Source: M3007 sp044350425 | GTDB taxonomy: Bacteria > Bacteroidota > Bacteroidia > Chitinophagales > Saprospiraceae | Length of the DNA stretch: 64,000 bases | Direction of reading: 5' to 3' | Assembly: GCA_044350425.1 (NCBI GenBank) | Contig: JBILHS010000007.1 | Coordinates: 1 to 64,000, forward strand | Shown here: piece by piece, positions 16,498-24,813 of the stretch | Numbering within the stretch: position 1 is the stretch's first letter | How the letters are laid out: each line of letters begins with the position of its first letter | Made by a program: the position numbers and the translations under genes | Notes under the pieces: model-generated | Seen by the model: the letters and a program-made list of their open reading frames with translations, nothing else | What the model was told of the DNA's origin: nothing | Databases searched by the model: none

Positions 16498-18150
16498 TTA
16501 ATATCTACAGACACCTAATTCTGAAGTCCAGGTGAATTCTTCTTTTTGCCCCGCTTTGCCGGATGCTCTAAAATACCAGGTTCCTTTAGGCAGGGTGTTG
16601 TCTAGCTGGATCACGATACGTAATTCTAAATCTTTCAGCCCTCTCGTCCAATCAACGATATTGCATAAATTGGATTGGGAAATTTGCCGCAAATGGATAG
16701 GATTGTTTTTGGAATCAAGTTGGAACATTTCCATTTTTGGCCAGGTAAAAACTTGTTCATACCCATGCTCTTGGCGGCATTGAAAGGTCAGAGTTTTAAG
16801 GGTTGTGTCAATCCAAAAATTATTGACTTCCACTAAAATTCTCCCATCACTTCCATTCAGTTTTTTCCACTCATCTGCGGTGGTTTTTTTGACAAGAAAG
16901 GAGGCAAGCGAAGCTTTACCGTATCCAGGCAGTTCGGATTGATACGCATTGACCATAAATTGATACGCTTCCGGTAGGCTTTGATGCACAGCATTTTGTT
17001 GCCAGAATCCAAGTGTTTGAACCGCTTCGATCAGTTCGGTTCTGTTCAATATGGTATCAAACTGTATTGATTTAAGTGAATTTTGAAGGATGGATTGTCT
17101 GTTTTCAATGGTTAACTTGCCTTGAAGTGTCTGGTTAAACAAGCGCATGGCATGATTGCGGAGTGGCGGGCTTAAACTAACATCCTTGATTTTGTTTGTG
17201 AGAAGTGCAATTCCTTCTGCAGAGTCAAAAGGTTGGTCCTTGTTGTGTGATTGGTTAAGTTGATATTGGCTGTCGGGCAACCTTCCGGTATACTCCGAAT
17301 TGTATATCATATCGTCTGGGAAAAACTGGTTGTACAATAAGATAGCTTCCCAGGCTTGACTATCAGAGCCATTCCCTAAAATCCAGGAGAATGGCAATTC
17401 GCGATACCAGCTCCAGGAATCTGGATCGTCATGCCATAACGTCAAACTAAGCTTGTGCTTTAGAATCCACGAAAACAAAGCATCATTTTGCTCATCAAGA
17501 TGCTCTATGGCTCGAATGCTGAAAAGGTCGGTTGCAATTCGGACATTCCTTTCAACGCATAGCCGAAGTTCTGAACCAATCGAAGGGCTCCATTTTATAT
17601 TGATTTCAGGGGAGTCAGCGCTATTGTAAAATTTGTACAAACCAGGGTTTGATTCTTGTATTGGTGTAAAAACCACTCTTTTTTGGTTTTCAAGTCGTAT
17701 TCCCGAGGTCTCTATTTCTAAATAGGTATCTCCAACGGGCACCGGAAGCCAGCTGTTGTTCGAAGTCTGTTCTCTTTGAGTAAGGATACTTCCAAATAAC
17801 CAAAGCCGTTGGATAGTATCCTGGGAGCTTAAATTCCAGGAACCTTCTGGCTCTGAAGATATTTTGGGCCATTCATAAGTGGTTCCGCAGCTTACCCAAA
17901 CAGTATCTCCTTCCTGATGAAAAGTGCTGCGGTGCACTTTGAGTATACGTACCCGAAACCAGTCTACGTCATCTTCATTAACCTTCCAAAAAACAGCAGC
18001 CACATTATTGAGTTCGAGTGGTTCTGCTTCCCAGATTTCGTTACATCTGACCGCAAAATAAGCAATAGGCATAGTTGGCAGGTCCTCTGCTACCACTTGA
18101 ACAAACGGCAGAAGCCCGAAGCACCAAAAGAGGAAAGCTGTTTTTTTCAT
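16498..18150 (-). CDS. Secreted protein of unknown function
   Basis: 550 residues from ATG 18150 (MKKTAFLFWCFGLLPF), a clear signal peptide; an ATG-like extension at 18189 overlaps the adenine deaminase end and is rejected. I do not recognise a family. The N-terminal third is beta-rich with several Trp and an acidic, loop-rich stretch. The middle (about 215-440) looks helical. The C-terminal about 100 residues (LKTLTFQCRQEHGYEQVFTW, LELRIVIQLDNTLPKGTWYF) resemble a beta-sandwich. No T9SS tail is visible. It overlaps nothing and lies 35 bases downstream of adenine deaminase on the same strand; the coupling may be accidental. Confidence 0.7.
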   Translation of the reverse strand: MKKTAFLFWCFGLLPFVQVVAEDLPTMPIAYFAVRCNEIWEAEPLELNNVAAVFWKVNEDDVDWFRVRILKVHRSTFHQEGDTVWVSCGTTYEWPKISSEPEGSWNLSSQDTIQRLWLFGSILTQREQTSNNSWLPVPVGDTYLEIETSGIRLENQKRVVFTPIQESNPGLYKFYNSADSPEINIKWSPSIGSELRLCVERNVRIATDLFSIRAIEHLDEQNDALFSWILKHKLSLTLWHDDPDSWSWYRELPFSWILGNGSDSQAWEAILLYNQFFPDDMIYNSEYTGRLPDSQYQLNQSHNKDQPFDSAEGIALLTNKIKDVSLSPPLRNHAMRLFNQTLQGKLTIENRQSILQNSLKSIQFDTILNRTELIEAVQTLGFWQQNAVHQSLPEAYQFMVNAYQSELPGYGKASLASFLVKKTTADEWKKLNGSDGRILVEVNNFWIDTTLKTLTFQCRQEHGYEQVFTWPKMEMFQLDSKNNPIHLRQISQSNLCNIVDWTRGLKDLELRIVIQLDNTLPKGTWYFRASGKAGQKEEFTWTSELGVCRY

Positions 18151-18185
18151 GGATTTAGTTTTGAATGTTTTGGTAGTTGATCTAC

Positions 18186-19838
18186 TCACCCCTTCCCCAA
18201 TTCCACCTTCACAAAACCAAACCGATCCACATCAAACAAACCCAGATCCGTAATTTTCAACTTCGGAATGACCGGCAAAGCCAAAAACGACAAGGACATA
18301 AACGGCGCCCGCAACCCGCAGCCCAGTTCAGCTTTCACCCAGCCATCCAGCAGGGAATATTCCTCCGCCAGTTGCCAGCCATCGCTTTGACTCATCAGTC
18401 CGGCGATGGGCAGCGGAAGTATCCGCGTGTCGCCGGCGACATTGGTGGCGGCAATGCCGCCTTTGGCCTGGATGACAGCATTTATGGCCGCTGCCAGTGC
18501 TTCATCGGAAGTGCCCACGGCCACGATATTGTGCGAATCGTGGGCTACACTGCTCGCCAGGGCGCCACATTTCAAACCAAAACCCTGAACAAATCCTAAG
18601 GCGGGTTTTGCATCGGGTGCATAGCGGTTCAATACTGCGATTATAAGCAGGTCCTGGCTTACATCCGGAAGGTATTGTCCGTCGCGTATTTCGCTGACGG
18701 AACCTGCTATTTCTCCGGTCACGATTTCGCCGTCGAATACTTTTATGACCCGGAGTTGGGTGGACGCTGACTGTTGAAATAATTGAAAATCGGTGGCTTC
18801 TCGCGGTTTCGCCAGAAACTGATTGGGTGCATCCACAGAAAGCTTCGGGAGCAGGGTCGCCCCGTTTTCGGCTACTTTTTCACCCTCGATCCAGGTCTCC
18901 AGAACACGAAATTCCTTCAAATCAGCTACCTGGATAAAATCAGCAGGATCTCCCTCGCGCAATTGTCCCACAGGTAAGCGGTAATGCGCTATGGGATTCA
19001 GACAAGCGGCCCGAAGCGTATCGAACAAATCGCAGCCATGCGCCACAGCCCGGGCTGCCAATTGGTTGATGTGGCCCTTCACCAGATCATCCGGATGTTT
19101 GTCGTCTGAGCAAAACATGACCTGGGCTGGGAATTCCCGTACCAAAGGCCAGAGCGCTTCAAAATTCCGCGCGGCACTGCCTTCCCGGATGAGGATCTTC
19201 ACCCCGAGCCGGGCTTTCTCCAGACCTTCTTCGTAGGAAAAACATTCATGATCGGTCGTGATCCCGGCGGCGAAATAACGTTGAGCAGCCTCGCCCCGAA
19301 GCCCGGGCGCATGACCGTCTACCGGTTTTCCGAGGCGTTTGGCGGCGGCTATTTTTGCCATGACCTCCGGATCGTTGTGCAGTACACCCGGAAAGTTCAT
19401 CATCTCGGAGAGGTAACCGATGGCGGGGTTCCGGAGCAGTAGCTCCACCTCAGCAGCATTCATGGTTGCGCCTGCCGTTTCAAAAGAAGTCGCCGGAACA
19501 CAGGAGGGCGCCCCAAAACAGAACTTCAGGGGCGAGCGCGCAGCATCCTCCAGCATGAATGCAACCCCTTCCTTGCCAAGTACATTGGCGATCTCATGTG
19601 GGTCTGATACCGTGGCTACCGTGCCATGCACAACAGCCATTCGGGCAAATTCGCTGGGCGGCAACATGCTGCTCTCGATGTGAACGTGGGCATCCACAAA
19701 ACCAGGCAGGATATAACCGGCATCGGCGGGCACCTGGTTGACTTCTCTTATTTGATGGATTTTTCCGTTTTCCAGCGTGATTTCAGCCGGATAGATTCGG
19801 CGTTGGTGCAGGTCGACGAGGTTCGCGGTTAGGGTCAT
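18186..19838 (-). CDS. ade: Adenine deaminase
   Basis: Converts adenine to hypoxanthine and ammonia for purine salvage; cytoplasmic amidohydrolase-fold metalloenzyme. At 550 residues it matches the bacterial Ade family. Visible motifs: GFVDAHVHIESSML with the metal-binding His51 and His53, SDPHEIANVLG, DGHAPGLRG, TDHECFSYEEGLEKARLGVK, and MFCSDDKHPDDL. The C-terminal domain contains VQGFGLKCGALASSVAHDSH, also typical. A nested inverted-repeat region of about 300 bases lies between its start and the PhnP-like gene. Confidence 0.93.
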   Translation of the reverse strand: MTLTANLVDLHQRRIYPAEITLENGKIHQIREVNQVPADAGYILPGFVDAHVHIESSMLPPSEFARMAVVHGTVATVSDPHEIANVLGKEGVAFMLEDAARSPLKFCFGAPSCVPATSFETAGATMNAAEVELLLRNPAIGYLSEMMNFPGVLHNDPEVMAKIAAAKRLGKPVDGHAPGLRGEAAQRYFAAGITTDHECFSYEEGLEKARLGVKILIREGSAARNFEALWPLVREFPAQVMFCSDDKHPDDLVKGHINQLAARAVAHGCDLFDTLRAACLNPIAHYRLPVGQLREGDPADFIQVADLKEFRVLETWIEGEKVAENGATLLPKLSVDAPNQFLAKPREATDFQLFQQSASTQLRVIKVFDGEIVTGEIAGSVSEIRDGQYLPDVSQDLLIIAVLNRYAPDAKPALGFVQGFGLKCGALASSVAHDSHNIVAVGTSDEALAAAINAVIQAKGGIAATNVAGDTRILPLPIAGLMSQSDGWQLAEEYSLLDGWVKAELGCGLRAPFMSLSFLALPVIPKLKITDLGLFDVDRFGFVKVELGKG

Positions 19839-20147
19839 AATTTAAGCAACAATTGGAGTAAAATTTTTGACAGGCTTTACAGGATGTAAGCAGGACGGAA
19901 GGGGCAAGGCAGAAGCATGAAATTAAGGCGTTACTAAAGCTGCAGCGCAGCGAAACATCTATAGCAAAGGAACAGGTCAGAATTATCGGAGGTGCAGCGC
20001 ACCGAAGCCATCGACCAAGGTTCCGGTGCGCTGCACTTCCAATTTAATGTTTGCTATTTTTTCTATAGATGTTACGCCGCTCTGCGGCTATTTACATCCT
20101 GTTTATCCTGTAAGTCTTTTCAAAAATATTTCCTGTAAACCATGACA
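19839..20147. repeat. Nested, imperfect inverted-repeat region
   Basis: This 309-base gap holds no gene but three nested inverted matches: ACAGGATGTAA (19879-19889) with TTACATCCTGT (20092-20102); AACATCTATAG (19954-19964) with CTATAGATGTT (20063-20073); and GTGCAGCGCACCG (19992-20004) with CGGTGCGCTGCAC (20024-20036). The layers are separated by unmatched bases, so the whole would fold as a long interrupted hairpin. Its purpose is unknown; it lies upstream of adenine deaminase and downstream of the PhnP-like gene. Confidence 0.75.
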
Positions 20148-20909
20148 TTACCATTCGATCTCCAGCCCATCATAAGCCAATTGAACATGGTCCGGCAAGG
20201 TAGGATTGACCTTGGCAGCCAGTCCCATGTTATGACTGACGTGCATCAGCCAGGCGCGTTCCGGGGCAATTTTTTCCACAAATTCCAGGCTTTCTCGGAG
20301 GTTCATGTGGGTGGGATGACTGTTCAGATGCAAAGCGGTAACGATCAGGTATTTTAAACCGGCCAGCTTTTTCATTTCAGCGTCGGAAATGGTCTTCATA
20401 TCGGTCAGATAGGCCAGATCACCAAAACGGAAACCCAGAATGGGCAGATTGCCATGCATCACTTCCAGTGCCAGAACCGCGATGTTTCCAAATTGGAGCC
20501 GGGCGTCCTTATCAATGGGCTCCAGTTCAATACGCGGTAGTCCCGGGATGTGTTCCGTAAAGACATAATCAAAACGGCGGCGTACTTCAGCGGTTACCCT
20601 GGGCAGAGCGTATACGGACATCGCTTCACCTGTACGGTGATTGAAAGGGCGGATATCGTCCAGACCAATGACGTGATCATTGTGTTCGTGGGTGAGTAAA
20701 ATGGCATTCAGGTGTTTTACGCCGTGACGAAGCATTTGTTGCCGAAAATCCGGTCCTGCGTCAACAATTACATTGGTATGCCCATCCGTCACCAATGCAG
20801 CGGAGCGCAGACGATTGTCTTTAGGGTTGGTAGAGGTACAAACCGGGCAGTCGCAGCCGATGACGGGAACACCTTGCGAAGTGCCGGTGCCAAGAAGTAT
20901 GATTTTCAC
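20148..20909 (-). CDS. MBL-fold metallo-hydrolase, PhnP-like
   Basis: 253 residues. The metallo-beta-lactamase fold is shown by THEHNDH at 73-79, GPDF at 52-55, YLTDMKT for a metal ligand Asp, and HVSHNMGL near the C-terminus. The N-terminal GCDCPVCTS (18-26) resembles the extra structural zinc site of PhnP, a cyclic-phosphate phosphodiesterase, but no phn genes are nearby, so the substrate is unknown. The start is GTG 20909; a promoter box TACCTTTGC lies four bases upstream, indicating a leaderless message. Confidence 0.85.
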   Translation of the reverse strand: MKIILLGTGTSQGVPVIGCDCPVCTSTNPKDNRLRSAALVTDGHTNVIVDAGPDFRQQMLRHGVKHLNAILLTHEHNDHVIGLDDIRPFNHRTGEAMSVYALPRVTAEVRRRFDYVFTEHIPGLPRIELEPIDKDARLQFGNIAVLALEVMHGNLPILGFRFGDLAYLTDMKTISDAEMKKLAGLKYLIVTALHLNSHPTHMNLRESLEFVEKIAPERAWLMHVSHNMGLAAKVNPTLPDHVQLAYDGLEIEW

Positions 20910-20913
20910 AGGA

Positions 20914-20922
20914 GCAAAGGTA
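20914..20922 (-). promoter_or_regulatory. -7 box for the PhnP-like gene
   Basis: The minus strand reads TACCTTTGC, a perfect consensus match, four bases before the GTG at 20909. Its closeness is what fixes GTG as the start. Confidence 0.65.
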
Positions 20923-20992
20923 AATCAGAATTTGGAGCGTTTCATGGTTTGGATTCGTTAGAGTGGAATGCTGGAATCATTAAATTCTGGCC

Positions 20993-21001
20993 TATTTTTG
21001 C
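20993..21001 (+). promoter_or_regulatory. -7 box for the Ig-like lipoprotein gene
   Basis: TATTTTTGC matches TAnnTTTGC and ends six bases before the ATG at 21008, another near-leaderless arrangement. It is divergent from the PhnP-like gene's box 71 bases away. Confidence 0.6.
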
Positions 21002-21007
21002 CGCGCC

Positions 21008-22747
21008 ATGCAAAACCCATTCCGTTCGATTTCCATTTTCCCGTATGCCTTGTTCCTGCTGCTGAATGCGTGCGCGCGACAGGGGGCACCGACTGGCGGG
21101 CCCAAAGACACCCGTCCGCCGGAGATTGATACCCTGGGGAGTACCCCTAATTTTTCGACCCGCTTCGATCAAAAGCGCATCGAACTTAAATTTGACGAAT
21201 GGGTGGTCTTGTCGGAGTTGGCAAAACAGATCGTGGTGTCGCCCCCGCTAGCCATCCGACCAGAGGTGGTGCTGCATGGGAAAACCGTGGTGGTCAATTT
21301 TGACAAAAAAGAAGTGCTGCGCCCCAACACCACGTATACCATAAACTTCGGAACAGCTGTCAAGGACCTCCATGAAGGCAATCCGGCCAAGGATCTTCGC
21401 TTCGTTTTTTCCACCGGTGATTTTATTGACAGCCTGTCCTTTAGAGGCGTGGTGACGGATGGGTTTACAGGCGAACCCGTTGAAAATATCTCCGTCATGC
21501 TGTACGAAAATTTTGCAGACAGCGCCGTGCGGAAGGAGCGGCCTTATTATTTTACCCGAACAGACAAGAGTGGCCAATATGAGTTTAAAAATCTCCGGGC
21601 CAGCACTTACCGGGTGGTAGCGATAGAGGATGGAGATCAAAACCTCAGGTGGAATGGGGAAAGCGAACGCATCGCTTTCCGTGATTCTGCCCTGGTATTG
21701 ACCAATTTATCGCGTGGAACGATCCAACTTCCGTTGTTTAAAAACAGTCCTAAATTTCGCTTGACTGGACAAAATGCCAACTGGTATGGCCTGGTAAAGC
21801 TCGGATTCAGCGTTCCCCTGAAGGATTTTGAAACGCAGACGATGGCCCCGGAAGGTCTAAAAATTTTGCTTGAAAAATCGCCGGACTCTCTGATGCTCTG
21901 GTATGATTTGCCCGGCGTGGACACCAGCTGGAACCTGCTTTTTACCAGCGAACTATCCAGAAACCGGGATTCACTTTCTCAGACCCGATTCGATACCATC
22001 GTAGTTAAAAAGAACTCCCGCAGCGACTTTATGAACAGTCACAGGCTGGCTTTTGGCGATATTCCGGCACCTGCAGGCCCCAATTCCGGCCGGGGGAAAC
22101 CGGCCACAGCACCCAAACCTCAAGCGGTCAGGACCCTGGTACAGACCCCGTCCAAACCCGCTGACCTGCTTTTTAATTACCCGATTTCAGCCTTTGATAC
22201 GGCCCGATGGGCACTCCTGCTGGACTCCAACCGTGTTTCGAACTTTTCTGTTTTGCCGGATTCAGCCAGTCCCCGCAAACTGCTCCTGCAGGCGGATTGG
22301 AAACAAGGCAAGACCTATACGCTTCGGTTTTTACCTGGCGCACTCACCGATTTTTGGGGAACGGCCAATCCGGACACGCTGGGTCGCCTGTTCAATATAT
22401 TGTCAGATAAACAACTCGGCAACCTGTCCTTAACCCTGGAAAAACTCATCCCGGGCACCAGTTATGTGCTCCAATTGATGAATGGGACCGTCCTGGAAGA
22501 CGAGCGGACATTTACAGCCGAGTCAGATACTAAAAATCTGAAATTCAATGCATTACAGGTAGCTGCTTATTCTGCCCGTCTGGTAGAGGACCGGAATAAA
22601 AATGGCCGTTGGGATACCGGTGATTTCGAAAACAACCGACAACCGGAACGCATTTTTAACAAAAAAATGGATCCCCTCCGAGCCAATTGGGACCTGGAGG
22701 TCAGCTTTAGTACCGAAGGGGGGACTGAGAAAAAAAGGAAACAATAA
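21008..22747 (+). CDS. Lipoprotein with Ig-like (Big_5) domain
   Basis: 579 residues. Signal peptide with lipobox LLNAC (Cys22), followed by GAPTGGPKDTRPPEI, the PTGGxKD segment typical of the Bacteroidota family of Ig-like-domain lipoproteins. A Big_5-type Ig domain covers about 40-140 (RIELKFDEWVVL, LRPNTTYTINFG). A carboxypeptidase-regulatory-like beta-sandwich follows at about 145-225 (FRGVVTDGFTGEPVENISVM, DKSGQYEFKNLRASTYRVVA). The C-terminal part repeats similar beta-sandwich wording (TYTLRFLPGALTDFWG). It is likely surface or periplasmic; function unknown. Confidence 0.82.
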   Translation: MQNPFRSISIFPYALFLLLNACARQGAPTGGPKDTRPPEIDTLGSTPNFSTRFDQKRIELKFDEWVVLSELAKQIVVSPPLAIRPEVVLHGKTVVVNFDKKEVLRPNTTYTINFGTAVKDLHEGNPAKDLRFVFSTGDFIDSLSFRGVVTDGFTGEPVENISVMLYENFADSAVRKERPYYFTRTDKSGQYEFKNLRASTYRVVAIEDGDQNLRWNGESERIAFRDSALVLTNLSRGTIQLPLFKNSPKFRLTGQNANWYGLVKLGFSVPLKDFETQTMAPEGLKILLEKSPDSLMLWYDLPGVDTSWNLLFTSELSRNRDSLSQTRFDTIVVKKNSRSDFMNSHRLAFGDIPAPAGPNSGRGKPATAPKPQAVRTLVQTPSKPADLLFNYPISAFDTARWALLLDSNRVSNFSVLPDSASPRKLLLQADWKQGKTYTLRFLPGALTDFWGTANPDTLGRLFNILSDKQLGNLSLTLEKLIPGTSYVLQLMNGTVLEDERTFTAESDTKNLKFNALQVAAYSARLVEDRNKNGRWDTGDFENNRQPERIFNKKMDPLRANWDLEVSFSTEGGTEKKRKQ

Positions 22748-22755
22748 AAGTGCCG

Positions 22756-22894
22756 AGTTAAAAGGGGCAAGTTTAAAGTTAAAAGGGGCAAGTTTAAAGT
22801 TGCAAGTTTAAAGTTAAAAGTGAGCAAGATCAGTGCACGCAGGAAGGCAACTTGCCCCCTGAAACTTTTAACTTTTAACTTGCCCCTTTTAACT
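22756..22894. repeat. Direct and inverted AGTTAAAAGGGGCAAG repeats
   Basis: AGTTAAAAGGGGCAAGTTTA occurs at 22756 and again at 22777, with further AGTTTAAAGTT fragments to 22820. Its reverse complement CTTGCCCCTTTTAACT lies at 22879-22894 and contains the stop codon (22889-22891) of the convergent lipoprotein gene. The cluster fills the gap between two convergent genes and can fold back on itself. Confidence 0.85.
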
Positions 22895-23551
22895 ATTAAC
22901 TTTCAACTGTATCGGTTTGGTGTAGTATTCTCCGGTGCTTTCAACCTTAAAATCGGAAAGCTCAGATCGCTCCAGGCGCTTGCGCACCAGATAAAGCGTC
23001 CAGTCTCCGGCCCCTAATTGCGCCAATTTGGCAGCAGGGATCTCGATCAGCGGTTCACCTAAAGTAGTGCTTACCTCCATGGGTATGGTGGTCCCTTTGG
23101 CAGAATTTTCCCAGATAAAAACAAGCGTTTCATTTTTATCCAATGCTTTGCCGATCCAGCGAAGATTGGCTGGTTTTTTTATGGAAAGCACCTTCGTATC
23201 AAAAAAAAACGAATCAATTTGCGGCAGCTCAAGTTTGTACTTCACTTGCTCTCCGCTTTTATTTTTCCACTCGAATACCTGATCCAGGGTGTAAGCAGCG
23301 GCATATTCAGCCGTGTAGGTGATGCCACGGACGGGGATAATTCTCATTGCTGTAGATTGGAAGCGGAGACCTCCCGGCAATTCGATGGCTTGTTTGGAAG
23401 CGCCATCATGCAGACTTGCTTCGGCTTTCACTTTCCGGCCAGCCGCATCAAAGCGAACATAGCAGGTCAGGATGTTTTTTGGTGGTGTAGAGGCGTCCTG
23501 GCAGTGACAAAAAGCTAATGCTGTCAGAATTGAAAAAAAGATGTGCTTCAT
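22889..23551 (-). CDS. Lipoprotein of unknown function
   Basis: 220 residues from ATG 23551 (MKHIFFSILTALAFCHC), a lipoprotein signal with lipobox near AFCHC; the longer frame to 23662 has no signal and is rejected. The body is beta-rich (ILTCYVRFDAAGRKVKAEAS, YKLELPQIDSFFFD). The C-terminal WTLYLVRKRLERSE and TGEYYTKPIQLKV suggest a beta-sandwich. No family is recognised. Its last codons and stop lie inside the repeat cluster described at 22756-22894. It is convergent with the Ig-like lipoprotein. Confidence 0.72.
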   Translation of the reverse strand: MKHIFFSILTALAFCHCQDASTPPKNILTCYVRFDAAGRKVKAEASLHDGASKQAIELPGGLRFQSTAMRIIPVRGITYTAEYAAAYTLDQVFEWKNKSGEQVKYKLELPQIDSFFFDTKVLSIKKPANLRWIGKALDKNETLVFIWENSAKGTTIPMEVSTTLGEPLIEIPAAKLAQLGAGDWTLYLVRKRLERSELSDFKVESTGEYYTKPIQLKVNS

Positions 23552-23754
23552 ATACTTGTCTGAATATCTTTGCCGCCTGTCGGGCAAAAGACTTAGGTTG
23601 GTGGAATAAAATAGATCGGCGCAAATTTCAGGAGATAAAGCTGAAATGCCAACTTCTTTCACGAATCAAGGTGGGGCACTCGCACAGTCAGAGTTGCCGT
23701 TCACACATTCGGCATTTTTAACCAAAAAAAAGGAAGGTATTTTCGACCTGTTAA

Positions 23755-24705
23755 ATGTTCCTGGAGATGGGAAGTGTATTGATTACGGATGACTGTCATC
23801 CGATCCTGAAAGAAGGATTGGAAAAAATGGGTTGGCGCTGTGATTTTCTGCCAGACATCACCCCGGAAGAAACCCTGGCTGCGATCGGAACTTATGAAGG
23901 TCTGGTGATCAACAGCAAGATTCTGGTAAACCGGGAATTTTTGGATAAAGCAGTAAAATTGAAGTTTGTAGCCAGGCTCGGATCCGGGATGGAAATTGTG
24001 GACAGGCCTTACGCCGCTCAACGGGGAGTAAAAGTCTGGAGTAGTCCGGAGGGAAATAGAAATGCAGTAGCGGAGCAGGCTTTGGGAATGTTGTTGGCCC
24101 TGGCAAACAACCTCATCCGGGCCGATCACGAAGTCCGACAAAATATTTGGCAGCGGGAGGCCAATCGAGGTTGGGAAATAAAAGGAAAAGTGATGGGCAT
24201 TGTGGGGTTTGGGCATACGGGCAGTCAGTTTGCCCGGAAATTGGCGGGGATGGAAATGGAAGTGCTGGCTTTTGACAAATACAAGCAGGCGGGATATGCC
24301 GCACAAATGCCCTGGGTAAGGGAAACAAGCCTGGAAGAGGTACAAATGCGCTCGGATGTTCTTAGTTTACATTTACCCTTAACGGAGGAAAATCGGGGTT
24401 ATTTTAACACCTCCTACCTCCAAAAATGTAAAAAAGGATTGGTGCTGATCAATACATCCCGCGGGATGTGTGTCCGCACCGAAGATCTGGTAGAGGCTCT
24501 TGAATCAGGGCAAATGGGTGGGGCTTGTTTGGATGTATTTGAGAATGAGAAACCTTTTTCCTTCACTGAAAAGGAAAAAGCATGGTACAAACGCTTGTAT
24601 TTACTCGAAAACGTCGTTCTTTCGCCCCACGTTGCAGGCTGGACGTTTGAATCGAAAAGACTGCTGGCGGAAGTTCTTTTAGAAAAAATTGCAATAGGCG
24701 TTTAA
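23755..24705 (+). CDS. D-2-hydroxyacid dehydrogenase (SerA-like)
   Basis: 316 residues, NAD-dependent. The Rossmann nucleotide motif is GIVGFGHTGSQFARKLAGME. LINTSRGMCVRTEDL contains the catalytic Arg region, ACLDVFENEKP carries the Glu region, and VVLSPHVAGWTFES the catalytic His. RLGSGMEIVDRPYAAQRGVK fits the phosphoglycerate dehydrogenase branch, but no ACT domain is present, so the exact substrate is open. ATG 23767 (residue 5, MGSVLITDD) is an alternative start. It is separated from the TonB receptor by 108 bases. Confidence 0.88.
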   Translation: MFLEMGSVLITDDCHPILKEGLEKMGWRCDFLPDITPEETLAAIGTYEGLVINSKILVNREFLDKAVKLKFVARLGSGMEIVDRPYAAQRGVKVWSSPEGNRNAVAEQALGMLLALANNLIRADHEVRQNIWQREANRGWEIKGKVMGIVGFGHTGSQFARKLAGMEMEVLAFDKYKQAGYAAQMPWVRETSLEEVQMRSDVLSLHLPLTEENRGYFNTSYLQKCKKGLVLINTSRGMCVRTEDLVEALESGQMGGACLDVFENEKPFSFTEKEKAWYKRLYLLENVVLSPHVAGWTFESKRLLAEVLLEKIAIGV

Positions 24706-24813
24706 GAGACCCTTTGCAATCGGATAATCAGGAGATGGTCGGGCAATTTTTATCGCCAAACCATAAAAAAGTATCGGTAAACCTAACAAGTAAATTTTTT
24801 CAATCTCTGTTCT

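Noticed and set aside
20148..20909. Naming the MBL-fold protein phnP
   Set aside because: The zinc motif is similar, but no phosphonate genes are near, and many PhnP-like proteins act on other substrates.
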